Assembly (NCBI GenBank): GCA_035291905.1
Contig: DATDRF010000269.1
Coordinates: 1 to 32,961 of the forward strand
DNA length: 32,961 bases
DNA from: JACPLA01 sp035291905
GTDB taxonomy: Bacteria; Bacteroidota; Ignavibacteria; UBA10030
Direction: 5' to 3'
Shown here: positions 6,997 to 15,818 of the stretch, piece after piece
Position numbering within the stretch: position 1 is the first letter of the stretch
Layout: each line of letters begins with the position of its first letter
Made by a program: the position numbers and the translations under genes
Notes under the pieces: generated by a model
Told to the model about the DNA's origin: nothing
The model's input: the letters and a program-made list of their open reading frames with translations, nothing else
Databases searched by the model: none

Positions 6997-7951
6997 AGTA
7001 GTTCAATATTCAGAGCGATGGATAGATGCATGGGATCGATTTGTCCTTCAGTCAAATAACGGCACGATTTTCCACCTCCAGCGATTCCTTGGGTATCACC
7101 GTGACCGCACATTCAATTGGCATCACCTGCTCTTTGTCGACAAGAAGGAGATTGTGGCTGTTTTACCCGCCGCAATCACAGGAACGACGTTTGAGTCTCC
7201 GGTGGGGGCTTCATACGGTTCATTCGTCACAGGCGATATCGGCTTTTCAACAGCCCTCGATCTCATAGACATTTTTTCGGAGTATTGCCGTGCCGCCAAA
7301 ATAGAGAGAGCAATCCTGACTCCTCCCCCCTCCATCTATCAGCGTGTCCAGACCCAGAATGTTGATTATGCATTGGCATATCGGGGATTCACGTATGACA
7401 AGCACTATATTTCTCACGCAATCGAAATCCAAAACTCTGATCTCATTTCCAGTTTTCAGCCGACAACACGAAGGTATGTGCGGAAATATCTGCGCGAGGG
7501 ATCCCTTCAAATAGTGTCGAGCGAGGATCTCGATGCCTTCTACCCTATACTTGTCAAGAACAAGTCACGGCATGGGGTAAGCCCAACGCATTCCCTCGAA
7601 GAACTGAAGCGACTGAAGCAGCTCTTCCCTGAGAATATTCAATTGTTCCTTGTGCTTCAAAAGAAGAAGCCCATTGCCGGATCTCTCCTTTTCGCGTGTA
7701 ATCCACAGGTCGTCCTTTGTTTTTACAACATGCTCCTCTACGAGTTTGAACATTCCCATCCCATCCACGCGGTCATGTATGAGGCCCTCCGTTGGACAAG
7801 AAACCGCCAGTTTCGATGGTTTGATGTCGGTGTTTCACAGGACACGCATGCCGAGGACCAAATGACTCCGGCCATGAGCCTTATTCGGTTCAAAGAACAA
7901 TTCAACGCAAGGGGTATTCTGCGCAGCACGATGTACAAGAGATTCATCTGA
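6986..7951 (+). CDS. FemAB/GNAT-like acyl- or aminoacyltransferase
   Basis: A 321-residue cytoplasmic protein of the FemAB-like (BioF2-type) acetyltransferase superfamily. It has two related halves: the first includes GTIFHLQRFLGYH and an LFVDKKEIVAVLPAA strand, and the second has the GNAT-like core LFLVLQKKKPIAGSLLF, then DVGVSQDT and RFKEQFNARG near the C-terminus. Family members transfer amino acids or acyl groups to peptidoglycan precursors or to exopolysaccharide sugars. Its place at the head of a glycosyltransferase chain favours glycan or lipid-carrier modification. I chose ATG 6986 over the in-frame TTG at 6968 because it gives the minimal overlap with the barrel gene. The substrate cannot be read from sequence. 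Confidence 0.8.
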   Translation: MSLEVVQYSERWIDAWDRFVLQSNNGTIFHLQRFLGYHRDRTFNWHHLLFVDKKEIVAVLPAAITGTTFESPVGASYGSFVTGDIGFSTALDLIDIFSEYCRAAKIERAILTPPPSIYQRVQTQNVDYALAYRGFTYDKHYISHAIEIQNSDLISSFQPTTRRYVRKYLREGSLQIVSSEDLDAFYPILVKNKSRHGVSPTHSLEELKRLKQLFPENIQLFLVLQKKKPIAGSLLFACNPQVVLCFYNMLLYEFEHSHPIHAVMYEALRWTRNRQFRWFDVGVSQDTHAEDQMTPAMSLIRFKEQFNARGILRSTMYKRFI

Positions 7952-9003
7952 TGAAGATCCTGCACGTTGCACCGATGAATGTTGCCGGGGTTCCCTACAA
8001 CATGATGGACATGCAACGGCGATTTGGCCATGGCTCCCGTCTTGTAACACTCCACGCCAACGATTTGACGTTTCCCGAGGACATCTGTCTTCACCTTCCC
8101 CTTTTTCGCGATCCTGTGACACAGCATTGGCGACGATTCAAAGCTGCACATACCTCCGCACATCCCCCCGTCCTCAGGGCCCGCAACATGGTTGAGCGAG
8201 CAGTCTTTTACCTTGATGACCGGTTCAGAACAGGGCGGGTACAATCATGCATTGACAAATATGGCCTTGACGAATTCGAGATAATCCATTACGACGGCGG
8301 CTTGGATTTCTTTCGTGACGCGAGAGTCGCCCGACGATGGAAGGATAGCGGGAAAAAGATTGTTTGCCATTACATGGGAAGTGATCTACGGCTCCGGGGC
8401 ATTCATCCGGCTATGGACGAAATCAGCGACCTGAACCTGACAAACGAAAGCGATCACCTGAATCTGCATCCGGACATCCACTATCTCTATATTCCGTTTG
8501 ACGCGTCTCTTTTTTCTGTTCGAACGATTGAGAGCAGCCCGTTGCGAATCGTCCATTCTCCGTCAAAGCGCTCGATGAAAGGAACTGAGCTGATACTCCC
8601 AGTGATTGAGCAACTGAAAAAGTCTCGCAATGTGGAGTTTGTCCTCGTTGAGGACACGCCGCACGAAGAGGTCCTGCGCATCAAGCTGCACTGTGACATA
8701 GCTATTGAGCAAGTAGGCAACATGGGTGGAACAGGTTACGGGCGGAATTCACTTGAGAATCTGGCAATGGGAATTCCCACTGTAACAGAAATGACAGACG
8801 ACTATCTCTCGTGGCTTCCTGAAAACCCGTTCATCCTTGCCGATGCATCGACCCTTCTCGACCGGCTCATTCATCTCATTGACGACGAGGACCTTCGTCA
8901 GCGCACTCGTATTCGAGGAAGAACCTGGATAGAGAAGTATCATTCCTATGAGGCGGTCAATTCACAGTTGATGAATCTCTATAAGAGCCATGGAATCATC
9001 TAG
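7951..9003 (+). CDS. GT-B fold glycosyltransferase (GT4-like, divergent)
   Basis: A 350-residue cytoplasmic enzyme. The N-terminus MKILHVAPMNVAGVPYN is a GT-B opening strand and Gly loop. The C-terminal half contains IVHSPSKRSMKG, a strand/helix series (VEFVLVEDTPHEEV), and an NSLENLAMGIPTVTE segment matching the E-x-x-A-x-G-x-P-V donor-binding region of GT4 enzymes. The usual first Glu of the E-x7-E motif is not obvious, so the donor site is divergent. The start overlaps the previous stop (TGATG), and the C-terminus overlaps the next gene by 14 bp. It probably adds one sugar to the surface glycan made by this chain. Confidence 0.82.
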   Translation: MKILHVAPMNVAGVPYNMMDMQRRFGHGSRLVTLHANDLTFPEDICLHLPLFRDPVTQHWRRFKAAHTSAHPPVLRARNMVERAVFYLDDRFRTGRVQSCIDKYGLDEFEIIHYDGGLDFFRDARVARRWKDSGKKIVCHYMGSDLRLRGIHPAMDEISDLNLTNESDHLNLHPDIHYLYIPFDASLFSVRTIESSPLRIVHSPSKRSMKGTELILPVIEQLKKSRNVEFVLVEDTPHEEVLRIKLHCDIAIEQVGNMGGTGYGRNSLENLAMGIPTVTEMTDDYLSWLPENPFILADASTLLDRLIHLIDDEDLRQRTRIRGRTWIEKYHSYEAVNSQLMNLYKSHGII

Positions 9004-10300
9004 TTCCGCTCCTCGACCGCGCATACTGCTTGCCATGCTTCTTGGGGCTCTGCTGATCCGCGTTGTGTTCATACTTGCTCACCAGACACTCCCGGTCTCC
9101 GACGAGTTCGAATACGACAAGCTCGCGCGGACCCTTGTCAATAACGGTACATACGCTATTGATGGCGTGTCGACGGCATACCGACCCCCTGGCTATCCCG
9201 CGTTTCTTGCACTCTCGTATTTCCTCTTTGGCCAGGATACTCTCATTCCAAAAGTCATCCAGGCAATCCTCGATGCTCTTACAGCATATATTCTTTTCTG
9301 CATAGGGCGAATTCGTTCGGAGCGTGTCGGGCTGATTGCGGCATGTACGTGGTCACTCTTTGTTCCGGCTATTCTTTACGTCAACCTTCTTCTGACAGAA
9401 TCGTTAACGGCTTTTATCCTTGTCGCATCTGTGTTCATCTTTCTGGAAAACACAGAGAATCGCATTCCTCGCCTTGTCGGCTTCGGGGTCTTGATGGGAA
9501 TCAGTGCACTCTTCAAACCAGCGCTATTTCTTGTGCCACTGTTGCTCCTTTTGCTATCGACCCGGATGTCCATCCAACCACGGCACGGGATCCTCATTGT
9601 CGCCGGTGCATTTCTCGTCCTGCTTCCATGGATGATCCGCAATCAGATTACGCTCGGCACTTTTAGCCTCTCGACGAATACCGGGATGAATCTCTACATA
9701 GGGAATAATCCGGAAGCGACGGGGGCTTACCGCGGAGTCTTTCCTGATATTCTGGCCGATCCTTCCTTCACAGAGGTGGCAAGGGACCGAGAAGCAATGT
9801 CCTTGGCAAAGGAGTACATCATTTCATCTCCAGGTACATTTCTTCTGAATGGAGCGAAGAAGCTTGTGCATTTGTTTCGATCAGAGGGCGACGTTTTGAT
9901 CGCCGCTTTCTCGGAATATCCTTCGCCGGTCGGAATGGGTTTCAAACAGAGGTATCGATCCGTACCGATTCCGCTCACCATACTAACGAACATCCTGGTT
10001 TTCGCGATCTTGTTTGCAGGATTTCTCGGGTGGTCCTTTAGCATCCGAAATCGTCAATTTTGGTTCACCTTCTCGTTACTCTTTGCATTACTTGCGGCGC
10101 ATTTTGTTTTCTTTGGCGGCAGCCGGTTTCATTTTATTCTCATGCCGTTTGCCGTCCTCTATTTCTCGGAAGTCGTTGTTTCCTTTCTCAAGAAGGAGTT
10201 GAAACTGACTGGAAGGCAAAAGGTTCTCCTTATGACCGCTTTCCTCGTCTTGTCCGCAATCTGGTCTTATGAACTCTTTGTCGTCTTCAGCGCAAATTGA
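8990..10300 (+). CDS. GT39/ArnT-like membrane glycosyltransferase (436 aa)
   Basis: A polytopic inner-membrane protein with about ten hydrophobic segments. The first periplasmic loop carries the acidic signature DEFEYDKLAR followed by YRPPGYPAFLAL, typical of the PMT_2 (dolichyl-phosphate mannosyltransferase-like) superfamily, where an Asp/Glu pair acts in catalysis. Such enzymes move a sugar from a polyprenyl-phosphate donor to a lipid, glycan or protein acceptor on the periplasmic side. It overlaps the GT4 upstream by 14 bp and the next GT39 by 32 bp, so translation is likely coupled. It is shorter than typical ArnT (~550 aa) and lacks a large C-terminal periplasmic domain. Confidence 0.85.
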   Translation: MESSSSAPRPRILLAMLLGALLIRVVFILAHQTLPVSDEFEYDKLARTLVNNGTYAIDGVSTAYRPPGYPAFLALSYFLFGQDTLIPKVIQAILDALTAYILFCIGRIRSERVGLIAACTWSLFVPAILYVNLLLTESLTAFILVASVFIFLENTENRIPRLVGFGVLMGISALFKPALFLVPLLLLLLSTRMSIQPRHGILIVAGAFLVLLPWMIRNQITLGTFSLSTNTGMNLYIGNNPEATGAYRGVFPDILADPSFTEVARDREAMSLAKEYIISSPGTFLLNGAKKLVHLFRSEGDVLIAAFSEYPSPVGMGFKQRYRSVPIPLTILTNILVFAILFAGFLGWSFSIRNRQFWFTFSLLFALLAAHFVFFGGSRFHFILMPFAVLYFSEVVVSFLKKELKLTGRQKVLLMTAFLVLSAIWSYELFVVFSAN

Positions 10301-12014
10301 GAATCGACTGCCGCCTGCGCAGGCAGCGCTCCTTTTCGGCGCTGCATTGTTCAGGTTCATCAACCTGGGTTTCCTCGACCTCCAGGCATGGGATGAAGCT
10401 CTCTATGCCGTACGCGCTCAAGCCATCCTCCGTGCCGGGTTATGGTTGGACCAGACATCGCACGCAATTGACGGGCTCTATTCGTCGTTGCATCCTCCCT
10501 TCTATGTTTGGGCGACCGCAATTGCTTATCAGCTCTTCGGTGAATCGGAGTTTGCGGCGAGGTTCTTTGCCACCCTCAGCGGAGGACTGACAGTCTTCGT
10601 TATTTACTTCATTGGCCGGGAGCTTCGCTCGAAGGAAACCGGTCTTGTTGCTGCCTTGCTTTACTCCCTCAACCCTTTCACTGTATTCTTTTCACGTCAA
10701 GGCCAGTTTGACAGTCTTCTCGTCCTTTTCCTCGCGCTCTCGGCACTTGGCCTTATCATTTCAATTCAACGGATTGGTCGTAAGGGTACGGTTGTCGCGG
10801 GTATTCTGGTTGGATGCGCGCTCATGACCAAGCTCTTTGTCGCTTTCGGTATTCCCGTTGCGTACGTACTGTGGATCTTGATTGTCAGACCCGAGAACAG
10901 AAAGGAGCACTGGATCAGGACCGGCATCATTATCATGCTTGCATCGGCTGTTTCAGGACCGTGGCATGTGTATATGACGGTCGTGCACGGAAACGGGGAC
11001 CCATTCTTCTTTCTCGGATCTTCCGCCGTTGTGCAAAGAACCCTTTTCGGGATCGAAGGGAATGTCAAACCTCTGGAAGTGTTGTATTATGTGAATCAAC
11101 TCATCGTCCTTTTTCCGTTTGGGCTCGCTGCCTTTCTTCACGGATCATGGGAGTCGTATCAGGCGCGAAGACCGCTTTGGCTGTTCACGATCATCTGGTT
11201 TTCCTTCTTCTTCCTCGTTTTCTCTCTCATGCGGACCAAACTTGCTGTCTACCTTCTGCCGATGCTCATTCCCGCCTCACTTCTGGCAGGATCCACATTG
11301 GACAGCATGGCTCAGGGAAGCCTTCAAAATAAGGATTCACGTTGGATTATTTTTGCCACGGTTTTCTTCGGCATTTGGTCTTTCAGCCAGACATGGAGGG
11401 ATTCCGTCAAGGGTATGATCTCCTCCTTGCTATCCCTGCAAGCGCCTTCGCTCGACAATCTTACAGGTACTTTCCTTCTATTGTCAACTACCATCTTTGG
11501 GATCGGGATTTCATGGGTTCTCCTTCGCGGGCCATTGGTTTCACGAGCGCGATTGTTTCCTCCACTTCTGCTTCTCGCCATGTTCTGCCTGAGTTCCTCT
11601 GCCATTGTCATAACCGATCGTTATCAATACAATGACGGTGCCGCTGCTCTGACGGAACATATTGCCAAATCCAAAGTGAACCAAATTGTGGTTGCTGGAT
11701 ACGAACGAAACCCGCAACTCACGTACTATCTTGCCGGAGCCGATATCGGATGGAGAGATGACCTCCATGTCAGGCGAATCATCCCCCCTAGCGACAGTAC
11801 TCTGTACCGGACTTGGATACAGCAAGAGATGATTGGAGAGCCGGCGTACACCCTTTTAGTCATAGAAAAGGATAAGTTCATCCGCTATCATACAATCAAT
11901 CCACAATCGTTCCTCGCCGACGGATATGTTCGAGTGTTTGAAAGCAGACGTTATGCGGCATTCGTGGCGGGGCGGGTCGATTTCCTCGCTTCAGCCAACC
12001 CGAAACGGAACTGA
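10269..12014 (+). CDS. GT39/ArnT-like membrane glycosyltransferase (581 aa)
   Basis: The second polytopic PMT_2/ArnT-family protein in tandem. The first loop has AWDEALYAVRAQAIL, then SSLHPPFYVW, matching the W-D-E catalytic loop and the H-P-P motif of ArnT-like enzymes. A further FFSRQGQFD motif follows around residue 140. About twelve hydrophobic segments are followed by a C-terminal soluble domain of ~130 residues (from about residue 450), the usual ArnT layout. It is expected to use undecaprenyl-phosphate sugars in the periplasm. The start lies 32 bp inside the previous gene; a 72-bp gap, short for a new promoter, separates its end from the thioredoxin-like gene. Confidence 0.87.
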   Translation: MNSLSSSAQIENRLPPAQAALLFGAALFRFINLGFLDLQAWDEALYAVRAQAILRAGLWLDQTSHAIDGLYSSLHPPFYVWATAIAYQLFGESEFAARFFATLSGGLTVFVIYFIGRELRSKETGLVAALLYSLNPFTVFFSRQGQFDSLLVLFLALSALGLIISIQRIGRKGTVVAGILVGCALMTKLFVAFGIPVAYVLWILIVRPENRKEHWIRTGIIIMLASAVSGPWHVYMTVVHGNGDPFFFLGSSAVVQRTLFGIEGNVKPLEVLYYVNQLIVLFPFGLAAFLHGSWESYQARRPLWLFTIIWFSFFFLVFSLMRTKLAVYLLPMLIPASLLAGSTLDSMAQGSLQNKDSRWIIFATVFFGIWSFSQTWRDSVKGMISSLLSLQAPSLDNLTGTFLLLSTTIFGIGISWVLLRGPLVSRARLFPPLLLLAMFCLSSSAIVITDRYQYNDGAAALTEHIAKSKVNQIVVAGYERNPQLTYYLAGADIGWRDDLHVRRIIPPSDSTLYRTWIQQEMIGEPAYTLLVIEKDKFIRYHTINPQSFLADGYVRVFESRRYAAFVAGRVDFLASANPKRN

Positions 12015-12086
12015 TGTCCCTCCTTTCCTGTTGTTCAGGAAGTATTTCATTTTCTCTTCATTTTTCGTTAACTTCTATCGGATCAC

Positions 12087-12620
12087 ATGAAAAAGACCGC
12101 GGTTATTTCGTCGATCATTCTCCTCGTCGCCCTTGCCTTCGGGCTGGTTTTGAACTCACAGAGTTCTACCGCAGCATCCGGCACGCGGAATTCACTTCCC
12201 TGGAAGTCCTTCGATGAAGGAGTCGACCTCGCCAGGAAGACAAACAAGAAGATCCTGGTCGATGTCTACACCGATTGGTGCGGTTGGTGCAAGAAAATGG
12301 ATTCAGACGTTTATTCTCAAAAGGATGTCATTGAAATCCTCAATGCCGGTTTCGTTCTTGTGAAACTCAACGCCGAATCCGATAAGTCCTTGACCTACAA
12401 GGAACGGAAATTGACGGAAGCGCAGTTTGCGTCTGCAGTCGGTGTGACAGGCTATCCTTCAACCTTGTTTTTTGAATCATCAGGCAAGCCCATCACGCTC
12501 TTGCCCGGTTTTGTCCCCGCTCCAAAGTTCGTTCCCATCCTGCGCTACATAAGCGAAAACCATTATCAAACAGTCTCATTCGAAAAGTACCTGTCAAAAA
12601 CCGGCTCTCCGTCTCCATGA
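12087..12620 (+). CDS. Periplasmic thioredoxin-fold protein with CGWC active site
   Basis: A 177-residue protein with an N-terminal hydrophobic signal or anchor (about residues 5-22). A thioredoxin-like domain follows: WKSFDEGVDLARKTNKKILV, then DVYTDWCGWCKKMD with the redox pair C65 and C68, and the cis-Pro loop GYPST near residue 122. CGWC with the preceding D-W resembles the DsbD C-terminal and thioredoxin_7 families. It probably reduces or isomerises disulfides in the periplasm. It is unusual inside a glycosyltransferase chain. Its end overlaps the next GT2 gene (ATGA at 12617-12620), so it belongs to the transcription unit. Confidence 0.88.
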   Translation: MKKTAVISSIILLVALAFGLVLNSQSSTAASGTRNSLPWKSFDEGVDLARKTNKKILVDVYTDWCGWCKKMDSDVYSQKDVIEILNAGFVLVKLNAESDKSLTYKERKLTEAQFASAVGVTGYPSTLFFESSGKPITLLPGFVPAPKFVPILRYISENHYQTVSFEKYLSKTGSPSP

Positions 12621-13480
12621 AGATTAGCGGTTTCTCGTTCGTCAGAAACGGCGTTCTGTTTGACTACCCCTTCCTCGAATCGATTCAATCCATTCTTCCC
12701 CTCTGCGACGAGTTCATTCTTTGTGTAGGTGCTTCGAACGATGACACCGTCGCAAGGATTCGCAACCTGCATGAATCAAAGATCAAGATCATTGAAACGG
12801 TATGGGATGATACTCTGCGGGTCGGCGGGAAAGTACTGGCAGATCAGACAAACATCGCTCTTGCGCACGTAACTGGTGACTGGTCGTTCTATCTTCAGGC
12901 CGATGAGGTTGTGCACCAGGACGATCTCCCAAACATCCGGCGAGCCATGTCCGAACATGTGAGCAACAACAACGTCGAGGGTCTTTTGTTTTCCTACAAA
13001 CATTTCTATGGAACCTATTCATATATCGGGTCATCCAGGCGGTGGTACAGGAGAGAAATCCGGATTGTCCGTCCGGGCATCGGCGTAATGTCATGGAGTG
13101 ACGCACAGGGATTTCGCATCGAAGGTCGCAAAATGCGCGTGAAGCTTGTCGACGCCTCCATTTATCACTACGGATGGGTCAAGTCTCCGCGCAAACAACA
13201 GGACAAGCAGAAGAGCTTCAACCGTTTCTGGCACGACGATAGGTGGATGGACCGCAATGTTGGAAATGCCTCAGAGTATGACTACTCCGCCGGAGGCCGG
13301 CTCGAACAATTCACGGGGACTCATCCGGCCGTGATGACGAATCGCATTGCCAGCCAGGACTGGGAATTCTCCTATGATCCGTCAAAAGTGAGGCAACCCC
13401 TCAAGGAACGGGCTCTCGATTGGTTCGAATCTGCGACCGGAATTCGGCCCGGGGAATACCGGAATTACGTGCTCATATGA
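12617..13480 (+). CDS. GT2-like (GT-A fold) glycosyltransferase
   Basis: A 287-residue cytoplasmic protein. The N-terminus has a GT-A Rossmann-like start (ISGFSFVRNGVLFDYPFLES), the nucleotide-binding strand EFILCVGASNDDT, and the acidic metal-binding motif QADEVVHQDD in place of the usual DxD. The C-terminal part is rich in Trp, Tyr and basic residues (KSFNRFWHDDRWMDR) and lacks membrane segments. It resembles small GT2 family members found in polysaccharide clusters. Translation is coupled on both sides by ATGA overlaps. The sugar donor cannot be assigned. Confidence 0.82.
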   Translation: MKISGFSFVRNGVLFDYPFLESIQSILPLCDEFILCVGASNDDTVARIRNLHESKIKIIETVWDDTLRVGGKVLADQTNIALAHVTGDWSFYLQADEVVHQDDLPNIRRAMSEHVSNNNVEGLLFSYKHFYGTYSYIGSSRRWYRREIRIVRPGIGVMSWSDAQGFRIEGRKMRVKLVDASIYHYGWVKSPRKQQDKQKSFNRFWHDDRWMDRNVGNASEYDYSAGGRLEQFTGTHPAVMTNRIASQDWEFSYDPSKVRQPLKERALDWFESATGIRPGEYRNYVLI

Positions 13481-14625
13481 AACCAGAATCGCCCTTCCGA
13501 CCACTCCGCCTGGCGTTTGTCTGCTTTTCCTCGGCCAGAGGCGGCCTTGAACTGATGCTGGTCCGCCTTGCCGATTCGCTGCGTCAGGCAGGTCATCATG
13601 TTATCGTCATTTCCCCCGACAACAGTGCGATACAAGAAAGCTGTCATCATGTCGGAATCAGGCACTATGCGCTAACACCGAGGACGAGGTATCTCGATTT
13701 GGCCGCATCAGGAATACTCCGGAAGTACTTTACCAGACATTCAACACAGATTGCAATAGTAGGAGCTTCGAAGGACATCAGCACTGTCGTGCTTGTGAAA
13801 AGGCATGTTAAGGGACTGAGAGTTGCGTTCTTTCAGCAGATGCAGTCCGGAATAATGAAGAAGGATTTGTTCCATCGCTGGGCATACGGGAAGCTGGATC
13901 GGTGGATCACTCTGACCCGGGCGATGAAGGAATCGGCACAGAGCACCACCACAGTTCCGGCGGAGATGATCGAAGTTGTTCCGCTGGGAGTTAATCTGAA
14001 ACGATTTGCGGCGAGCCGATACACACGCTCGACGTCGCGTTCCCGTTTTAGGTTGCCCGCAAGACCCCCAATTGTCGGGTTGGTGGGACGATTTGATCCC
14101 CAAAAAGGCCAGGAGACCTTATTACAAGCCGCCGCGGTCATCTTGAAGAAATTACCGAAAACTTGTTTCGCAATCGTAGGTGAGGAAACGAGAGGCGAAT
14201 CGGGATATCTCAATCGGTTGAAAAGAATCGTGGAGGAACTGGGAATAGGACGAAGCGTTCAATTCCTCCCCTTCACGGAGCGAGTTCCCGAATTACTTGC
14301 TGCTTTTGATGTCACGGCAATGCCAAGCTACAGCGAGACGTACGGGTATCTGGCAATCGAATCGATGGCCATGGGAGTTCCCGTGGTGGGAACGAATGCG
14401 GGGGGGCTTCCTGAGATCATTGAAGACAATTCAACCGGAATACTCGTCCCTCCGAAAGATCCAGAGGCGCTCGCTAGGGGAGTCCTAAAGCTCCTTTTGG
14501 ACCGGCGTCTCTCCCGGGCAATGTCCCGTCACGCCCGCCGGAGGGCCACCCAGTATTTCGACTACAATGACAGTGTCCGTCGATTTCAGGAGGCCTTGAC
14601 GGCAGCGCTGCCGGAAAGAGATTGA
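13477..14625 (+). CDS. GT4 family glycosyltransferase
   Basis: A 382-residue GT-B enzyme. The N-terminal domain opens RLAFVCFSSARGGLELML, the acceptor-side Gly-Gly loop. The linker to the second domain is IVGLVGRFDPQKGQETLL, with the Lys of the R-x4-K/Q-K-G pattern. The donor site contains SYSETYGYLAIESMAMGVPVV, giving the E-x7-E motif, then GGLPEII. I chose ATG 13477 (ATGA overlap with the GT2) over an in-frame TTG at 13420. It is the last gene of the plus-strand chain, and its final 40 bp overlap the convergent O-antigen ligase-like gene. No terminator is visible between the two. Confidence 0.9.
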   Translation: MKPESPFRPLRLAFVCFSSARGGLELMLVRLADSLRQAGHHVIVISPDNSAIQESCHHVGIRHYALTPRTRYLDLAASGILRKYFTRHSTQIAIVGASKDISTVVLVKRHVKGLRVAFFQQMQSGIMKKDLFHRWAYGKLDRWITLTRAMKESAQSTTTVPAEMIEVVPLGVNLKRFAASRYTRSTSRSRFRLPARPPIVGLVGRFDPQKGQETLLQAAAVILKKLPKTCFAIVGEETRGESGYLNRLKRIVEELGIGRSVQFLPFTERVPELLAAFDVTAMPSYSETYGYLAIESMAMGVPVVGTNAGGLPEIIEDNSTGILVPPKDPEALARGVLKLLLDRRLSRAMSRHARRRATQYFDYNDSVRRFQEALTAALPERD

Positions 14626-15818
14626 CGCGAGCATTGCTCCGCGGCAAAGATGAGGCCCACCATGAACCACCAGCCCAGACAATTCGCGAAGGTTCCATAG
14701 TAGTCCTGAAAGAAAGCACCCACCAAAAACCCGAGTAATCCGAGAGTGGCTCCGAGTGCAATTCCCCTCAGATGCCGGTCAGCCGCACCCCTCACAGTTT
14801 GGAAACCGGTCCTGAGGGCAATGATCCAAAGAGCCATGAATGCAATCAAACCGGGAATACCTGACGAAACGAGAATATTCAGATAATCGTTGTGTGGGTG
14901 AGTCGCTGTATCATAGAATCCCTCGACCCGATAACGCTCGAAAAAGAAATCGAAGTTGTCCTCCCCCACGCCGAAGAATGGAAAGTCCTCCGCTATAGCC
15001 AGAGAAGTTTTCCAGAGGTTCAATCGCGTCTGGTTCTGGCCGGGATCGATGATGGTTGTAGCCCTTTCCCGAAGGTCGGGAACAGCAATCATGAGAATGA
15101 CGACGACCAACAACAAACCTGCAACCGCGATGAGCCCCGATCGTCGGCTTCGCACAAATCCCAAAAGCGGCGCAGCAACAAGAATCGACAGCCATATGCT
15201 TCTGGCAAATGAGCCCAAAACGGCTGCGAACGCCAGCACGGCAACGATTGCATAGATCCCCCGCGTTCTCCCCCTCGACTGAAGCGCCATGCTTCCCGAA
15301 AGAAAAAAGACCGTCATGGCAAAGGCAGCGAACGTCAGATAGAAACTGTAGAAACCGACGTTTCGAAACAGGGACCCAGCGGGGATGAGCGGCATGGAAC
15401 GGTACAACTCAATTCCTGAGAATGTCTGCCATACGGAATAAGCCATCGCCAGGGTTGAAACGCCCAGGAAAAGGAAGACAATCTTCTTCAGAACCTCATC
15501 GGAACGAACCGTCCAAAACATCAGCAGCATGATAGCAGCCGGCCACTCATTATCTCCGACGGCCAAAAGGCTGTGCCAAGGCCTCGGAGACAAGAGCGCG
15601 GCAATGATGTTCCATGCAATGTAGAAGATCAAAGGCAGAAAGAACGGATGCCATTCCAGTTGCCAACGTTTGTTGATCAATCCGTCCATCAACCAGCCGG
15701 TAAATGCAATCGCAACACCAAACTCAGCAGGGACGAATGATACCGGAATCGAAAAGGCAAAGAGGTAAAGCCCAAAACGAGTTATCCCGACCGGAGAAAC
15801 CTTAAGATCTTGAATCAT
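14586..15818 (-). CDS. O-antigen ligase / Wzy-type polymerase family membrane protein
   Basis: A 410-residue polytopic protein with about ten to eleven hydrophobic segments. The large periplasmic loop carries HPHNDYLNILVSSGIPGL, the hallmark of the Wzy_C (WaaL/RfaL-like) family, where the His and nearby Arg residues act in glycan transfer from undecaprenyl-diphosphate. I placed the start at ATG 15818, inside an ATGA overlap with the GT9 gene upstream, rather than further upstream where the frame reads into that gene. Ligase and polymerase cannot be told apart by sequence alone; the adjoining GT9 and MsbA-like genes favour a ligase acting on LPS. Its 3' end overlaps the convergent GT4 gene by 40 bp. 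Confidence 0.85.
   Translation of the reverse strand: MIQDLKVSPVGITRFGLYLFAFSIPVSFVPAEFGVAIAFTGWLMDGLINKRWQLEWHPFFLPLIFYIAWNIIAALLSPRPWHSLLAVGDNEWPAAIMLLMFWTVRSDEVLKKIVFLFLGVSTLAMAYSVWQTFSGIELYRSMPLIPAGSLFRNVGFYSFYLTFAAFAMTVFFLSGSMALQSRGRTRGIYAIVAVLAFAAVLGSFARSIWLSILVAAPLLGFVRSRRSGLIAVAGLLLVVVILMIAVPDLRERATTIIDPGQNQTRLNLWKTSLAIAEDFPFFGVGEDNFDFFFERYRVEGFYDTATHPHNDYLNILVSSGIPGLIAFMALWIIALRTGFQTVRGAADRHLRGIALGATLGLLGFLVGAFFQDYYGTFANCLGWWFMVGLIFAAEQCSRQSLSGSAAVKAS

Noticed and set aside
12014..12217. 67-codon ORF starting in a TGATG overlap with the GT39 gene
   Set aside because: It runs 131 bp into the thioredoxin-like gene in another frame and has no family features.
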